A DNA stretch of 64,000 nt from Arminella tubonensis (GCF_003240585.1 NZ_PCDP01000059.1:1-64000), one strand, 5' to 3'. Shown: positions 43,797 through 53,908, counted from the stretch's first letter. A program made the numbers and translations. Notes: a model not told the origin generated them from the sequence alone.

Positions 43797-44726
43797 ATGG
43801 CCATTCTTCTTCTGGCTGACCACGACAATGCAAGCCTTTCCGACCAGACCGCCAAGACACTGAGCGCTGCTGCCAAAATTGGCGGCGATGTGCATGTGCT
43901 GGTGGCAGGCAAGGGCGCCAAGCCGGCTGCCGATGCCGCTGCCAAGCTTTCAGGCGTTTCCAAGGTGCTGCTCGCCGAGAGCAATGAGCTCGCCAACAAT
44001 CTCGCCGAACCGCTGGCAGATCTCATAATCTCACTCGCCGGCAGCTACGACACCATCATTTCGGCCGCGACCTCGGTCGGCAAGAATGTCATGCCCCGCG
44101 TCGCAGCCCTCCTCGACGTTGCCCAGGTCTCGGAAATCATCGAAGTCCTCTCGGCGGACACCTTCAAGCGCCCGATCTATGCCGGCAACGCCATCCAGAC
44201 CGTGCAGTCGACCGACGGCAAGCGCGTCATCACGGTGCGCACGGCCTCTTTCCCTTCGGCCCCGGAAGGCGGCTCGGCACCTGTCGAGACCATCCCGGCA
44301 GTTGCCAGCCCCGGCCTCTCGACATTCGTCAGCGACGCGCTGTCCAATTCGGACCGTCCCGAACTGACATCGGCGAAAATCATCATCTCGGGCGGCCGCG
44401 CCCTCGGCTCTGCGGAGAAATTCCGCGAATTCATCCTGCCGGTTGCCGACAAGCTCGGTGCCGCAGTCGGCGCTTCGCGCGCTGCCGTGGACGCCGGCTA
44501 CGCGCCGAACGACTGGCAGGTGGGCCAGACCGGCAAGGTCGTCGCCCCGCAGCTCTACATCGCCTGCGGCATATCGGGTGCCATCCAGCACCTCGCCGGC
44601 ATGAAGGACTCGAAGGTCATCGTCGCCATCAACAAGGACGAAGAGGCCCCGATCTTCCAGATCGCCGACTATGGCCTCGTCGCCGACCTCTTCGAAGCTC
44701 TCCCTGAGCTCGAAAAGGCGCTTTGA
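43797..44726 (+). CDS. etfA: Electron transfer flavoprotein alpha subunit
   Basis: A 309-residue FAD-binding subunit. N-terminal adenine-type domain, then the FAD domain with GRALGSAEKF, VGASRAAVDAGYAPNDWQVG and the C-terminal SGAIQHLAGMKDSKVIVAIN signature. Forms the ETF heterodimer with the product of etfB. Operon etfB-etfA, probably continuing into the dehydrogenase 143 bases downstream. Confidence 0.96.
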   Translation: MAILLLADHDNASLSDQTAKTLSAAAKIGGDVHVLVAGKGAKPAADAAAKLSGVSKVLLAESNELANNLAEPLADLIISLAGSYDTIISAATSVGKNVMPRVAALLDVAQVSEIIEVLSADTFKRPIYAGNAIQTVQSTDGKRVITVRTASFPSAPEGGSAPVETIPAVASPGLSTFVSDALSNSDRPELTSAKIIISGGRALGSAEKFREFILPVADKLGAAVGASRAAVDAGYAPNDWQVGQTGKVVAPQLYIACGISGAIQHLAGMKDSKVIVAINKDEEAPIFQIADYGLVADLFEALPELEKAL

Positions 44727-44869
44727 TCGGACAAGTCTGACGTTTCGCTGACGCGAGCGACTGGAAAATTGTCCTTTATCAGTCTATCAATCTTGCCGGG
44801 CTAGTGATGGTCCGGCAAATTTGCGAATGGAGCGGTCGCGTCGCGCAGCGTGCCGCCGGGGAGTTGGCC

Positions 44870-45751
44870 ATGAGTACTGTGTTGAAGACCATCGGTATTG
44901 TCGGTGCGGGCCAGATGGGCTGCGGCATCGCACAGGTGTCGGCTCTCGCGGGTTACAAGGTCAACATCTACGATCTGTCGCAGGAGCGCATCGAAAGCGC
45001 GCTTGCGACGATCAACGGCAATCTCGCCCGGCAGGTCTCCGCCGCCAAGATGACGGACGATGAGCGCAAGGCTGCCCTGTCGTTGATATCGGGTTCGGCG
45101 GACGTCAACGACCTGGCGCCGATGGACTTGGTGATCGAGGCCGCCACCGAGGATGAAAGCGTCAAGCGCAAGATCTACACGCTGGTCTGTCCAGTTCTGA
45201 AGCCGGATGCGATCCTTGCCACCAACACCTCTTCGCTTTCGATCACCCGGCTTGCCTCCGCTACGGATCGTCCGGAGCGCTTCATGGGCATCCACTTCAT
45301 GAACCCTGTTCCCGTCATGAAGCTAGTGGAACTGGTGCGCGGCATAGCCACGGAAGAGGCCACCTTCAAGATGGCCCGCGACTACGTCAGCTCGCTCGAC
45401 AAGACGGTTACCGTCGCAGAGGATTTTCCGGCCTTCATCGTCAACCGCATCCTTCTCCCGATGATCAACGAAGCGATCTACACGCTCTATGAAGGCGTCG
45501 GTACGGTCGATGCGATCGACACCGCCATGAAGCTCGGCGCCAACCATCCGATGGGACCGCTGCAGCTCGCCGATTTCATCGGCCTCGACACCTGCCTGTC
45601 GATTATGCAGGTCCTGCACGAAGGCCTGTCGGATTCAAAATACCGCCCCTGCCCGCTGCTAGTCAAATATGTCGAAGCCGGCTGGCTCGGCCGCAAATCC
45701 GGCCGCGGATTTTATGACTACCGAGGTGAAGTTCCGGTTCCGACGCGTTAA
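44870..45751 (+). CDS. hbdA: 3-hydroxybutyryl-CoA dehydrogenase
   Basis: A 293-residue NAD(P)-dependent dehydrogenase that oxidises 3-hydroxyacyl-CoA. Rossmann motif GIVGAGQMGCGIAQVSALAG, catalytic His in MGIHFMNPVPVMKLVE, and the C-terminal helical domain with HPMGPLQLADFIGLD. GGGGAG lies before the ATG at 44870. The location after etfBA is conserved in rhizobia and fits fatty-acid or polyhydroxybutyrate metabolism. Confidence 0.93.
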   Translation: MSTVLKTIGIVGAGQMGCGIAQVSALAGYKVNIYDLSQERIESALATINGNLARQVSAAKMTDDERKAALSLISGSADVNDLAPMDLVIEAATEDESVKRKIYTLVCPVLKPDAILATNTSSLSITRLASATDRPERFMGIHFMNPVPVMKLVELVRGIATEEATFKMARDYVSSLDKTVTVAEDFPAFIVNRILLPMINEAIYTLYEGVGTVDAIDTAMKLGANHPMGPLQLADFIGLDTCLSIMQVLHEGLSDSKYRPCPLLVKYVEAGWLGRKSGRGFYDYRGEVPVPTR

Positions 45752-46060
45752 CGCGTGTGGGTTGACAATCGTGGAAAGAGCCATCGCGTTTCGATTGGTA
45801 TTGGTTTCTGGCCAATCGGATTGTAGCAAGTAGCGCGCACGAGCCGAATTTCATACCAATAACGCCGGCAACTGAAAGACATTCAAGACAGGCTGAACGC
45901 TTTGCAGGAAAGTGTCAAAGCAGGCTCCGCGCTCGAACGAGTGTAATAACCATCCGGTAAGGTAAATGCCGGCAAGCAATAGAATAGCCGGCGGATCAAC
46001 CGCCGGTCTAGTTGCGCAACGTGCTCTACTCCGACTAGACCAGCTTCGACAAGCTCACGC
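45752..46060. other. Intergenic region between hbdA and tlpA
   Basis: About 310 bases between convergent genes. No gene was found. A CCGGCGG-ATCAA-CCGCCGG palindrome near 45988-46006 could form a hairpin and end the tlpA-side transcripts. The segment GATTGGTATTGG...CCAATC around 45795-45820 is a weak inverted repeat. Nothing else recognised. Confidence 0.4.
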
Positions 46061-46741
46061 CTAAAGCGACGTCCCGGAGCCAATTGCAGCCTTGATCAGC
46101 CCCTTGGCGTCGTCGCTGTCCCAGGCAGCTGGCCCGTTCATCGCCGACACCAGGCATCCCTTGTCGTCGACGAGAAGTGTCACCGGCAGGCCGAACGCCA
46201 ATCCCTGCTTCTTCAACGAATTGAAGACGCCCATCGTGTTGTCACGATAGTAGCCAAGCCTGTCGATGCCGGTCTCGCTGCGAAAGGCCTTTGGCTTCTC
46301 GTCGTCACCAGTGTCGATATTGACGGCAACCACCTCGAACTTGTCGCTCCCCATATCCTTCTGCAAAGCGTTCAGCGCCGGCATCTCTTCGCGGCAGGGG
46401 AAGCACCACGTGGCCCACAGATTGAGCAGCACCGTCTTTCCGGCAAAATTTTCCACCGAGAGTGGCTGGCCTTCCGGGCCCTTGAAGGCAACAGTCTTGA
46501 GCGACAGCGGCTGCTGTGCCGCGACCATGGCGGCCACCTGGCCCCTGGTGAACTGATTGAGCGCGGCCGAGCGATCCTTCGCAGGCTTGCAATCGCCTGC
46601 TAGGCCCGCCGTTTCGCTCATGCCATTGCCAGACCCCACTTCCTTCACGTATACCGCTGCCGCACCCGCCAAAACCCCGGCGAAGGCTGCGATCAGGATC
46701 AGTTTCACGGACGGCAGGCCAAGCGGCTTCTTCACTGTCAT
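46061..46741 (-). CDS. tlpA: TlpA family thiol:disulfide oxidoreductase
   Basis: A 226-residue membrane-anchored thioredoxin. One N-terminal membrane segment (about 12-33), a periplasmic linker with a cysteine (GDCKPAKD) and a TlpA/ResA-like domain with active site WATWCFPCREEMPAL. Such proteins reduce disulfides for cytochrome c and cytochrome oxidase assembly. Starts 23 bases from the divergent argH, so the promoters overlap. Confidence 0.93.
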   Translation of the reverse strand: MTVKKPLGLPSVKLILIAAFAGVLAGAAAVYVKEVGSGNGMSETAGLAGDCKPAKDRSAALNQFTRGQVAAMVAAQQPLSLKTVAFKGPEGQPLSVENFAGKTVLLNLWATWCFPCREEMPALNALQKDMGSDKFEVVAVNIDTGDDEKPKAFRSETGIDRLGYYRDNTMGVFNSLKKQGLAFGLPVTLLVDDKGCLVSAMNGPAAWDSDDAKGLIKAAIGSGTSL

Positions 46742-46764
46742 TTCGTTCTCCAGATAGGCATCTC

Positions 46765-48168
46765 ATGGCTGACGGCACCAAGGACACCAACTCCTCCAAC
46801 CAGATGTGGGGCGGCCGTTTTGCGTCCGGGCCCGCCGCGATCATGGAGGAGATAAATGCATCGATCGGTTTCGACAAAAAACTCTTTGCGCAGGATATCC
46901 GCGGCTCCATCGCCCACGCGACCATGCTGGCCCATCAAGGCATCATTTCGGCGGACGACAAAGACAAGATCGTTCACGGCCTGAACACGATTCTGTTAGA
47001 GATCGAAAGCGGCAATTTCGAATTTTCGCGCAAGCTCGAAGACATTCACATGAACATCGAGGCACGGCTGGCGACGCTGATCGGCCCCGCCGCCGGTCGC
47101 CTGCACACCGCCCGTTCGCGCAACGACCAGGTCGCGCTCGATTTCCGCCTCTGGGTCAAGGAAGAACTGCAGCGAACCGAACAGGCGTTGAGCGGCCTGA
47201 TCGCCGCTTTCCTCGATCGTGCCGAAGAACATGCCGATACCGTCATGCCCGGCTTCACGCATCTGCAGACGGCCCAGCCCGTCACATTCGGCCACCATTG
47301 CATGGCCTATGTCGAGATGTTCGGCCGCGACCGTTCGCGCGTGCGCCACGCCATCGAGCACATGGACGAATCGCCGATTGGAGCGGCCGCTCTGGCCGGG
47401 ACAGGCTTCCCGATCGATCGTCATATGACGGCGAAGGCACTCGGTTTCCGCGAGCCGACCCGCAATTCGATCGACACCGTCTCAGACCGGGATTTCGCCA
47501 TCGAATTCCTGTCGATCGCTGCGATATCAGGCATGCACCTGTCGCGACTGGCCGAAGAGATCGTCATCTGGTCGACGCCGCAGTTCGGCTTCGTGCGCCT
47601 TTCCGACGCCTTCTCGACCGGCTCCTCGATCATGCCGCAGAAGAAAAACCCTGACGCAGCCGAGCTGGTGCGCGCCAAGACCGGCCGTATCAACGGCTCA
47701 CTGGTGGCGCTGCTCACCATCATGAAGGGCCTGCCGCTCGCCTATTCCAAGGACATGCAGGAAGACAAGGAACAGGTCTTCGACGCCGCCGAGAGCCTGG
47801 AACTCGCGGTTGCCGCGATGACTGGAATGGTCCGCGACCTCAGTATCAATGTTGCCCGCATGAAGGCCGCCGCCGGATCGGGCTATTCGACGGCGACCGA
47901 TCTTGCCGACTGGCTGGTGCGCGAGGCCGGCCTTCCCTTCCGCGATGCCCATCATGTAACCGGCCACGCGGTGGCGCTTGCCGAGAGCAAGGGCTGCGAC
48001 CTCTCGGACCTATCGCTCGAGGAACTGCAGGCTCTGCATCCCTCGGTAACCGCTCAGATTTTCGACGTCCTGACGGTCGAGGCTTCCGTTGCCAGCCGCA
48101 AGAGCTTCGGTGGTACGGCACCCTCCGAAGTACGCAAGCAGATCGCCTTCTGGCGCGCCCGCAACTGA
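46765..48168 (+). CDS. argH: Argininosuccinate lyase
   Basis: A 467-residue enzyme making arginine and fumarate in the last step of arginine synthesis. Signature GSSIMPQKKNPDAAEL at about residues 290-305 with the catalytic Ser; HTARSRNDQVALD and TVMPGFTHLQTAQPV are intact. First gene of argH-lptM-lysA. Confidence 0.97.
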   Translation: MADGTKDTNSSNQMWGGRFASGPAAIMEEINASIGFDKKLFAQDIRGSIAHATMLAHQGIISADDKDKIVHGLNTILLEIESGNFEFSRKLEDIHMNIEARLATLIGPAAGRLHTARSRNDQVALDFRLWVKEELQRTEQALSGLIAAFLDRAEEHADTVMPGFTHLQTAQPVTFGHHCMAYVEMFGRDRSRVRHAIEHMDESPIGAAALAGTGFPIDRHMTAKALGFREPTRNSIDTVSDRDFAIEFLSIAAISGMHLSRLAEEIVIWSTPQFGFVRLSDAFSTGSSIMPQKKNPDAAELVRAKTGRINGSLVALLTIMKGLPLAYSKDMQEDKEQVFDAAESLELAVAAMTGMVRDLSINVARMKAAAGSGYSTATDLADWLVREAGLPFRDAHHVTGHAVALAESKGCDLSDLSLEELQALHPSVTAQIFDVLTVEASVASRKSFGGTAPSEVRKQIAFWRARN

Positions 48169-48271
48169 GGTTCCAGGCAAAGGCCGGAACCAAACAATCA
48201 GGGTGCACAAGGCAGGTAAACTTCGCTATGAAGGACTGCTTGTCGCCTACCGTCGCTTAAAGAGGATATCG

Positions 48272-48466
48272 ATGCAGATCAACGTGCCGCACATCATCCG
48301 CCTGACCGTCGTCCTCTCGGTCGTCGGCCTCGCCGTCGTCGGATGTGGCCGCAAAGGCGATCTCGATCCGCCGAGCGTCAAGGCGACCAAGGGCGGCGAC
48401 GCGTCGAAGCCGACCAAGCAGCCGGGAACGGTCGACAAGCCCTTCTTACTCGATCCGCTACTTTGA
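48272..48466 (+). CDS. lptM: LPS translocon maturation chaperone LptM
   Basis: A 64-residue lipoprotein. Signal peptide LTVVLSVVGLAVVGC with the lipobox cysteine at about residue 25, then GCGRKGDLDPP, the hallmark of LptM (YifL). It helps oxidative maturation of LptD in the outer membrane. GAGG precedes the ATG. Always found before lysA in alphaproteobacteria; lysA starts 14 bases on. Confidence 0.9.
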   Translation: MQINVPHIIRLTVVLSVVGLAVVGCGRKGDLDPPSVKATKGGDASKPTKQPGTVDKPFLLDPLL

Positions 48467-48479
48467 ACAGGTTTCTTCC

Positions 48480-49748
48480 GTGAACCACTTTCAGTACCGC
48501 GACGGCGTTCTCCACGCCGAAGATATTTCCATTCCCGAGATCGCCAAGGCCGTAGGCACGCCCTTCTATTGCTATTCGACCGCGACGCTCGAACGCCATT
48601 ACCGGGTGTTCTCCGAAGCCTTCGCCGACGTCGATGCGATGGTCTGCTATGCAATGAAGGCCAACTCCAATCAGGCTGTCCTGAAGACGCTCGGACGCCT
48701 TGGCGCCGGCGTCGACGTGGTCTCGGTCGGCGAGCTGCACCGGGCGCTTGCCGCCGGCATTCCAGCCAACCGCATCATGTTCTCGGGCGTCGGCAAGACT
48801 GCACCCGAGATGGACGTCGCACTCGAAGCCGGCATTTATTGCTTCAACGTCGAATCGGAACCCGAACTCGAAGTTCTCAACCAGCGGGCGGTTCGCGCCG
48901 GGAAAAAGGCGCCCGTCTCCTTTCGTATCAACCCCGATGTCGACGCCCGCACCCACGCGAAGATCTCGACGGGCAAGAAGGAAAACAAGTTCGGCATTTC
49001 CTTCGAGCGCGCCCGCGCCGTCTATGCCCGTGCCGCCGAACTGCCAGGTATCGCGGTTAGCGGCATCGACATGCACATCGGCAGCCAGATCACCGAGTTG
49101 CAGCCTTTTCAGGATGCCTTCAAGCTGCTGCGGGAACTCGTCGAGGCACTGCGAACCGATGGCCATGACATTCATCACGTCGACGTTGGCGGCGGTCTCG
49201 GCATTCCTTATCACGACGACAACAATCCGCCGCCGTCACCCGAAGCCTATGCCCACATCGTCAAGAGCCAGCTTCGCGACCTCAACTGCCGGATCGTCAC
49301 CGAGCCTGGCCGCCTGATCGTCGGCAATGCCGGAATTCTCGTGACCGAGGTCATCTATGTGAAGGACGGTGGCCAGAAGAGCTTCGTCGTCGTCGACGCC
49401 GCAATGAATGACCTGATCCGCCCGACGCTCTACGAAGCACATCACGAGATCAGGCCGGTAACCGTCACGGCAGCGAACGCTCCCCGCATCAAGGCCGATG
49501 TTGTCGGTCCAGTCTGTGAAACCGGCGACTATCTGGCGCTCGACCGCGAGATGAGCATGCCGAAGGCGGGCGATCTTCTTGCCGTCGGCTCCGGCGGCGC
49601 ATACGGCGCGGTCCAGGCCGGCACCTACAACAGCCGGCTGCTGGTGCCCGAAGTGCTCGTCAATGGCTCGGAATTCCATGTGGTTCGCCCGCGCCAGACC
49701 TATGACGACCTCATTGCCTTGGACTCGATTCCGTCCTGGTTGGCCTGA
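48480..49748 (+). CDS. lysA: Diaminopimelate decarboxylase
   Basis: A 422-residue PLP enzyme that forms lysine from meso-diaminopimelate. The PLP lysine is in CYAMKANSNQAVL, the substrate cysteine in GPVCETGDYLA and the DVGGGLGIPY loop is present. The start is a GTG at 48480 (reads VNHFQYRDGVLHAED), only 14 bases after lptM; further upstream, the frame overlaps lptM in a non-coding-like way. Confidence 0.95.
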   Translation: MNHFQYRDGVLHAEDISIPEIAKAVGTPFYCYSTATLERHYRVFSEAFADVDAMVCYAMKANSNQAVLKTLGRLGAGVDVVSVGELHRALAAGIPANRIMFSGVGKTAPEMDVALEAGIYCFNVESEPELEVLNQRAVRAGKKAPVSFRINPDVDARTHAKISTGKKENKFGISFERARAVYARAAELPGIAVSGIDMHIGSQITELQPFQDAFKLLRELVEALRTDGHDIHHVDVGGGLGIPYHDDNNPPPSPEAYAHIVKSQLRDLNCRIVTEPGRLIVGNAGILVTEVIYVKDGGQKSFVVVDAAMNDLIRPTLYEAHHEIRPVTVTAANAPRIKADVVGPVCETGDYLALDREMSMPKAGDLLAVGSGGAYGAVQAGTYNSRLLVPEVLVNGSEFHVVRPRQTYDDLIALDSIPSWLA

Positions 49749-49972
49749 ACGGCAGTTCACAATTCGGCGAAATCGATCGAAAAAATCGGCTCGCCACACC
49801 CTTGCCCTCGCCTTCGCCACAAAGAATGGTATCGTTGTCCAGGTGTCATGGGCGAACTGCGCAAGCTTCATGGCCGATTTCCTGGCTGACGCGGAGGCGA
49901 TAATTTCGCCGCCGCATCCTGAGAAGGCGCCTGATCCTTTGCGTCGATCGGTCTCGATTTAAGGATCATGCG

Positions 49973-52774
49973 TTGGCCAAACACACCAGTTCGGAGAACA
50001 ACGGGCCGATGACCAACGCCAGCAACGACAAGAAGGGCGCTTTCGCCTCTCGGCCGACGCTTGCGCGGCTGGTTGCGGTCAAACGTGTCTTGGCCAGGCT
50101 GGTCCTGGTGTCGGAACAGCTGCTGCCGATGCTGTTGCCGGTGCTATCCGTCATCGCCCTTTATCTCTGCGCATCCTGGTTCGGGTTGTTCCGCATCCTG
50201 CCGGAACTGCCACGCGTCACATTGCTTGCCGTTTTCGTTGCAGCGTTCGCCGCCTCGATTGCACAGTTCCGTCGCCTGCGGTGGCCCGATGTGTCAGAGG
50301 CCGACCGATTGCTGGAAGAGCGCAATGGCCTGTCGCATCAGCCGGTGACCGTGCAGGAGGATGAACCCGCCTTCGATACGTCATTCGCCAGGGCCCTATG
50401 GCGCGAACACCAGATCCGTATGGCCGAGCGAATCGCGGTGCTCGACACTGGTCTGCCGCGCCCCGACATCGCCAATCACGATCGCTTCGCCCTGCGCGCG
50501 ATCCCAGCACTGTTGCTCGTCGCCGCCTTCAGCTTTTCCATGTCGAACAATGGCGGCTCGATCGTCGACGCCTTCCAGAATGTGCCCGGTACCAATACCA
50601 ACCCGGACCTGCGCGTCGATGCCTGGGTTACGCCGCCTTATTACACCGGCCAGGCCCCGACCTATCTGACCGGCAACACTGCGACCGCTGCAGACGTTAT
50701 CAACGTACCGCAATTCTCCGATCTCACAGTGCGCATCACCGGCGGCGAAGGCGGCGAGAAGGTAGTGTTCCAGAGCATCGGAAGCGAGCGTGGTACCGAA
50801 GTCGCGTTGCAGGAGGACAAGGCTGCAGCGACATCGAACCAGAACGGAACGACAGCCGGAGCAGCGCCGGCGAACACAGATATCCAAACCAAAAATGCAG
50901 AATCAAATGCGACGGCAGGCGCGGTCGAGGGAGCTGCTGCGCCTACCCCCGTGGCCCACACATACGCACTGAAGCTCGAGAAGGGTGGCGCGCTTGTAGT
51001 CAACGGCCGTCAGTGGACCTTCAACGTCCTTTCCGACAAGCCGCCGGAAATCGCCTTCGACGGCATCCCGCACGCGACAGTCAACGGCGCGCTGGAAATC
51101 GGCTTCAAGGCGAAGGACGACTACGGCATAGAGGAAGCCCATGCGGAGATCGTGCCTGTCGAGATAGATCCTCAGGCAAAGCCCCTCTATCCGCTGCCGG
51201 ACTACAAGTTCGAGATCGGACGCCGCAATCGCCGCGACGTGAAGGGGCTCGGCAGCCACGACCTCAGCCAGGACCCGCTCGCGGGCAAGCGCGTCCGCGT
51301 TACGCTGGTCGCGCGCGACGGCGCCGGCCAGACCGGCCGGAGCCCGCCACACGAAATGACGCTGCCTTCCCGAAACTTCAGCGAACCGCTCGCCGGTGCC
51401 GTGGCCGAGGAGCGGCAGGTCTTTTCGCTCGACACGCGGAAGATGCCGGAGGCGATCGACCTCAACCAGTCTCTGACCATCCGCGCCGACGAGACGATAC
51501 CCAACCTCACGCATTACCTGCTGCTGCAATCGGCACTGACGCGCATGCGCTTGGCGAATAACGATGCGGCTCTGAAAGATACCGCCGACTACCTGTGGCA
51601 GATCGCAACGGGAATGGAAGACGGGCAGCTCTCGGACGCCGAGAAGAAGCTGCGGGATGCCCAGAAGAAGCTTTCCGATGCGCTTCAACGCAATGCCTCG
51701 GACAATGAGATCAAGCAGCTGACCGACGAGCTGCGCAAGGCCATGAACGACTATATGAAGGAACTGGCAGAGCGCATGCAGAATGCGCCGATGCAGCCGA
51801 ACCAGAAATCCGCCAATGTGCTTCGCCAGCAGGATCTGGAGCGGATGATGGACCAGATCGAGAACCTCGCCCGCTCAGGCAATCGCGATGCGGCCCAGCA
51901 GATGCTCTCCGAACTTCAGCGGATGATGAACAATCTCCAGGCCGGCAAGCCGCAGCAGGGTCAGCAGCAGGGCCAGGAAAACAGCGAAGCCCGCAAGCAG
52001 ATGGACAAGCTCGGTCAGATCCTCCGCGACCAGCAGAAGCTGATGGAGCAGACCTTCCGTCTGGATCAGGCGATGAAGGACCGCATGCAGCGCGGCGATC
52101 CAAACGAAGACGGCGATCCGCTCGACCAGCCGATGCCGGGTCCGGACGGCCAGCCGCAACAATCGCCGCAGGGCCAGCAGCAGCAAGGCCAGCAACAGGA
52201 TGGCCAGCAACAACCAGGCCAGCAGCAAGGTCAATCTTCGGAGGACGGCAAGACGGTAGACGAGTTGCGCGAAGCCCTGAAGCAGCTTCGCAAGCAACAG
52301 GATGAACTGGGCAAGCAGCTCGGCGAACTCCAGAAGGGGCTGAACGGCCTTGGCGTCAAACCGGGACCGGGTTTCGGCCAGGCTCAGCGGGAAATGCAGG
52401 GTGCTGCCGGCGAGCTTGGCCAGGGGCACGGCGAGCCCGCAGTCCAGGGCCAGAGCCGCGCACTGGAGCAGCTACGTCAAGGCGCTCGCGATATGCTGAC
52501 CCAGATGATGCAGGCCCAGCAACAGCAGGGTGTCGGCCAGCAGGGCGGCAAGGGTCAGGGACAAGGGCAGGGAAACCAGGGCGGCCGGGATCCCCTCGGT
52601 CGTGCGCTGCGAAATGACGGCGGCCTTGGCGACAACGGCGGCCCCAAGATTCCCGACGAGATCGACGTGCAGCGGGCACGGGAAATCCTTGACGCCATTC
52701 GCCAGCGGTTGGGCAACAACCCGACGATGGAAGAAGAGCGGCGCTACCTGGAACGCCTCCTCGACATTCAGTAG
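49973..52774 (+). CDS. TIGR02302 family (DUF4175) envelope protein
   Basis: A 933-residue protein of unknown function conserved in Rhizobiales. Two N-terminal membrane segments (about 45-95) and a third near 173-190, a periplasmic beta-rich middle part (about 200-480) and a long helical, Gln/Met-rich C-terminus (about 530-870) with runs such as QQQGQQQDGQQQPGQQQG, ending in PDEIDVQRAREILDAI and YLERLLDIQ. The likely start is a TTG at 49973 with AAGGA seven bases upstream; ATG 50009 is possible. Follows lysA by 224 bases. Confidence 0.83.
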   Translation: MAKHTSSENNGPMTNASNDKKGAFASRPTLARLVAVKRVLARLVLVSEQLLPMLLPVLSVIALYLCASWFGLFRILPELPRVTLLAVFVAAFAASIAQFRRLRWPDVSEADRLLEERNGLSHQPVTVQEDEPAFDTSFARALWREHQIRMAERIAVLDTGLPRPDIANHDRFALRAIPALLLVAAFSFSMSNNGGSIVDAFQNVPGTNTNPDLRVDAWVTPPYYTGQAPTYLTGNTATAADVINVPQFSDLTVRITGGEGGEKVVFQSIGSERGTEVALQEDKAAATSNQNGTTAGAAPANTDIQTKNAESNATAGAVEGAAAPTPVAHTYALKLEKGGALVVNGRQWTFNVLSDKPPEIAFDGIPHATVNGALEIGFKAKDDYGIEEAHAEIVPVEIDPQAKPLYPLPDYKFEIGRRNRRDVKGLGSHDLSQDPLAGKRVRVTLVARDGAGQTGRSPPHEMTLPSRNFSEPLAGAVAEERQVFSLDTRKMPEAIDLNQSLTIRADETIPNLTHYLLLQSALTRMRLANNDAALKDTADYLWQIATGMEDGQLSDAEKKLRDAQKKLSDALQRNASDNEIKQLTDELRKAMNDYMKELAERMQNAPMQPNQKSANVLRQQDLERMMDQIENLARSGNRDAAQQMLSELQRMMNNLQAGKPQQGQQQGQENSEARKQMDKLGQILRDQQKLMEQTFRLDQAMKDRMQRGDPNEDGDPLDQPMPGPDGQPQQSPQGQQQQGQQQDGQQQPGQQQGQSSEDGKTVDELREALKQLRKQQDELGKQLGELQKGLNGLGVKPGPGFGQAQREMQGAAGELGQGHGEPAVQGQSRALEQLRQGARDMLTQMMQAQQQQGVGQQGGKGQGQGQGNQGGRDPLGRALRNDGGLGDNGGPKIPDEIDVQRAREILDAIRQRLGNNPTMEEERRYLERLLDIQ

Positions 52775-52790
52775 CACTTGAGATTTGGGA

Positions 52791-53150
52791 TCAGCCGACG
52801 AGGGCCCGCGCGACGGCCTTGCGGATATCCGGCAGCGCAAACGGCTTGGATACGACATCGACGATCTTTTCCATCAGGTCGTCGGCACGTTCGCGCTGTT
52901 CGGCATAGCCGGTCATCAAGAGAATCTTCAGATCGGGCCAACCCGACGCTGCCTGATGCGCGAGCTCGATACCGTCCATGACAGGCATGCGGATATCAGA
53001 CAGCAGCAAGTCATAGCGACCCGACTTGAGCTTTTCGAGGCCCTCGGCGCCATCGGCCGCCTCTTCGGTCTCATGGCCATCCAGCCGCAGGGCACGGGCT
53101 ACGAACATCCGAAGCGAATCCTCGTCTTCGGTGATCAGAATTCTTGCCAT
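52791..53150 (-). CDS. cpdR: Single-domain response regulator, CpdR-like
   Basis: A 119-residue receiver domain without an output domain. The acidic pair is in ITEDEDSLR, the phospho-acceptor Asp in LLSDIRMPVMDG, conserved Thr in MTGYAEQ and Lys in VVSKPFALPDI. Similarity to CpdR, which recruits ClpXP to cell-cycle substrates in the CtrA network, is strong; dephosphorylated CpdR is the active form. ATG 53150 has GGAG eight bases before it. Converges on the TIGR02302 gene. Confidence 0.8.
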   Translation of the reverse strand: MARILITEDEDSLRMFVARALRLDGHETEEAADGAEGLEKLKSGRYDLLLSDIRMPVMDGIELAHQAASGWPDLKILLMTGYAEQRERADDLMEKIVDVVSKPFALPDIRKAVARALVG

Positions 53151-53282
53151 GCTCATCGCTCCGTCCAGGCATCATGTCCTGAAAGGAGAAATCACAGATT
53201 TTCCCTAGCGACAGGTAAACAGCTGCGTTCATCTGCACTAGTGGTTAAAAAGATGTCTCTGATCTGGACATGAAGGCCGGCG

Positions 53283-53825
53283 TCAGGCGTCGCCGGTGAC
53301 GATGCCGACGAAGGGAAGCTCCCGGAAGGCGTAGGCCACGTCCATTCCGTAGCCGACCACAAAATAATCAGGGCATTCGAAGCCGACATAGTCCGCCTCG
53401 ATATTTTCCTGCCGCTTCACCCGCTTGTCGAGCAGCACCGCCAGCGTCACATTGCGCGCGCCGCGCTCATAGAGCAATTCCTTGGCAAAGCGCAGCGTCC
53501 GCCCGGATTCGAGGATGTCGTCGATCAGCAGGACATCGCGGTCCTTCACGTCGCTGTCGATGTCCTTGACGATACGCACGCCCTGCGAGACGGTTCCCGC
53601 GCCATAGCTCGACAACGTGATGAACTCCACCTCTGGTGCAAGGCCGGTGTCGTGAAGAGCACGCAACAGGTCGGCGGCGAAGATGAAGGAACCCTTGAGG
53701 ATCGCAATGACCAGGAGATCCTTGGTCGGCCCCTTGGTAATCTCAATCGCCAGCGCACGATTGCGCTCGGCAATCTGCTCCGCGGTGAAAAGTGGGTCGA
53801 TGTTCTTTCCGCGCACGACTGGCAT
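53283..53825 (-). CDS. hpt: Hypoxanthine phosphoribosyltransferase
   Basis: A 180-residue purine salvage enzyme that converts hypoxanthine and guanine to IMP and GMP. The PRPP loop is DVLLIDDILESGRTL near residues 98-112, with the SSYGAGTVSQG flexible loop and DYFVVGYGMD. Start at 53825 (MPVVRGKNIDPL) fits the family length and has GGAG nine bases upstream. Upstream lies the unrecognised 53909-54577 gene on the same strand. Confidence 0.93.
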   Translation of the reverse strand: MPVVRGKNIDPLFTAEQIAERNRALAIEITKGPTKDLLVIAILKGSFIFAADLLRALHDTGLAPEVEFITLSSYGAGTVSQGVRIVKDIDSDVKDRDVLLIDDILESGRTLRFAKELLYERGARNVTLAVLLDKRVKRQENIEADYVGFECPDYFVVGYGMDVAYAFRELPFVGIVTGDA

Positions 53826-53908
53826 CGGGGGCATGCTCCATGGATATGCGGCAGACGTTCCGCCGGACAGAGCAGAAGCCGTTACCACAATCGAGGACGC
53901 GGCACACC

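Noticed and set aside
51900..52580. CAG/CAGCAA-rich DNA in the TIGR02302 gene as a non-coding tandem repeat
   Set aside because: It is in-frame Gln-rich coding sequence with irregular units, not a separate repeat.
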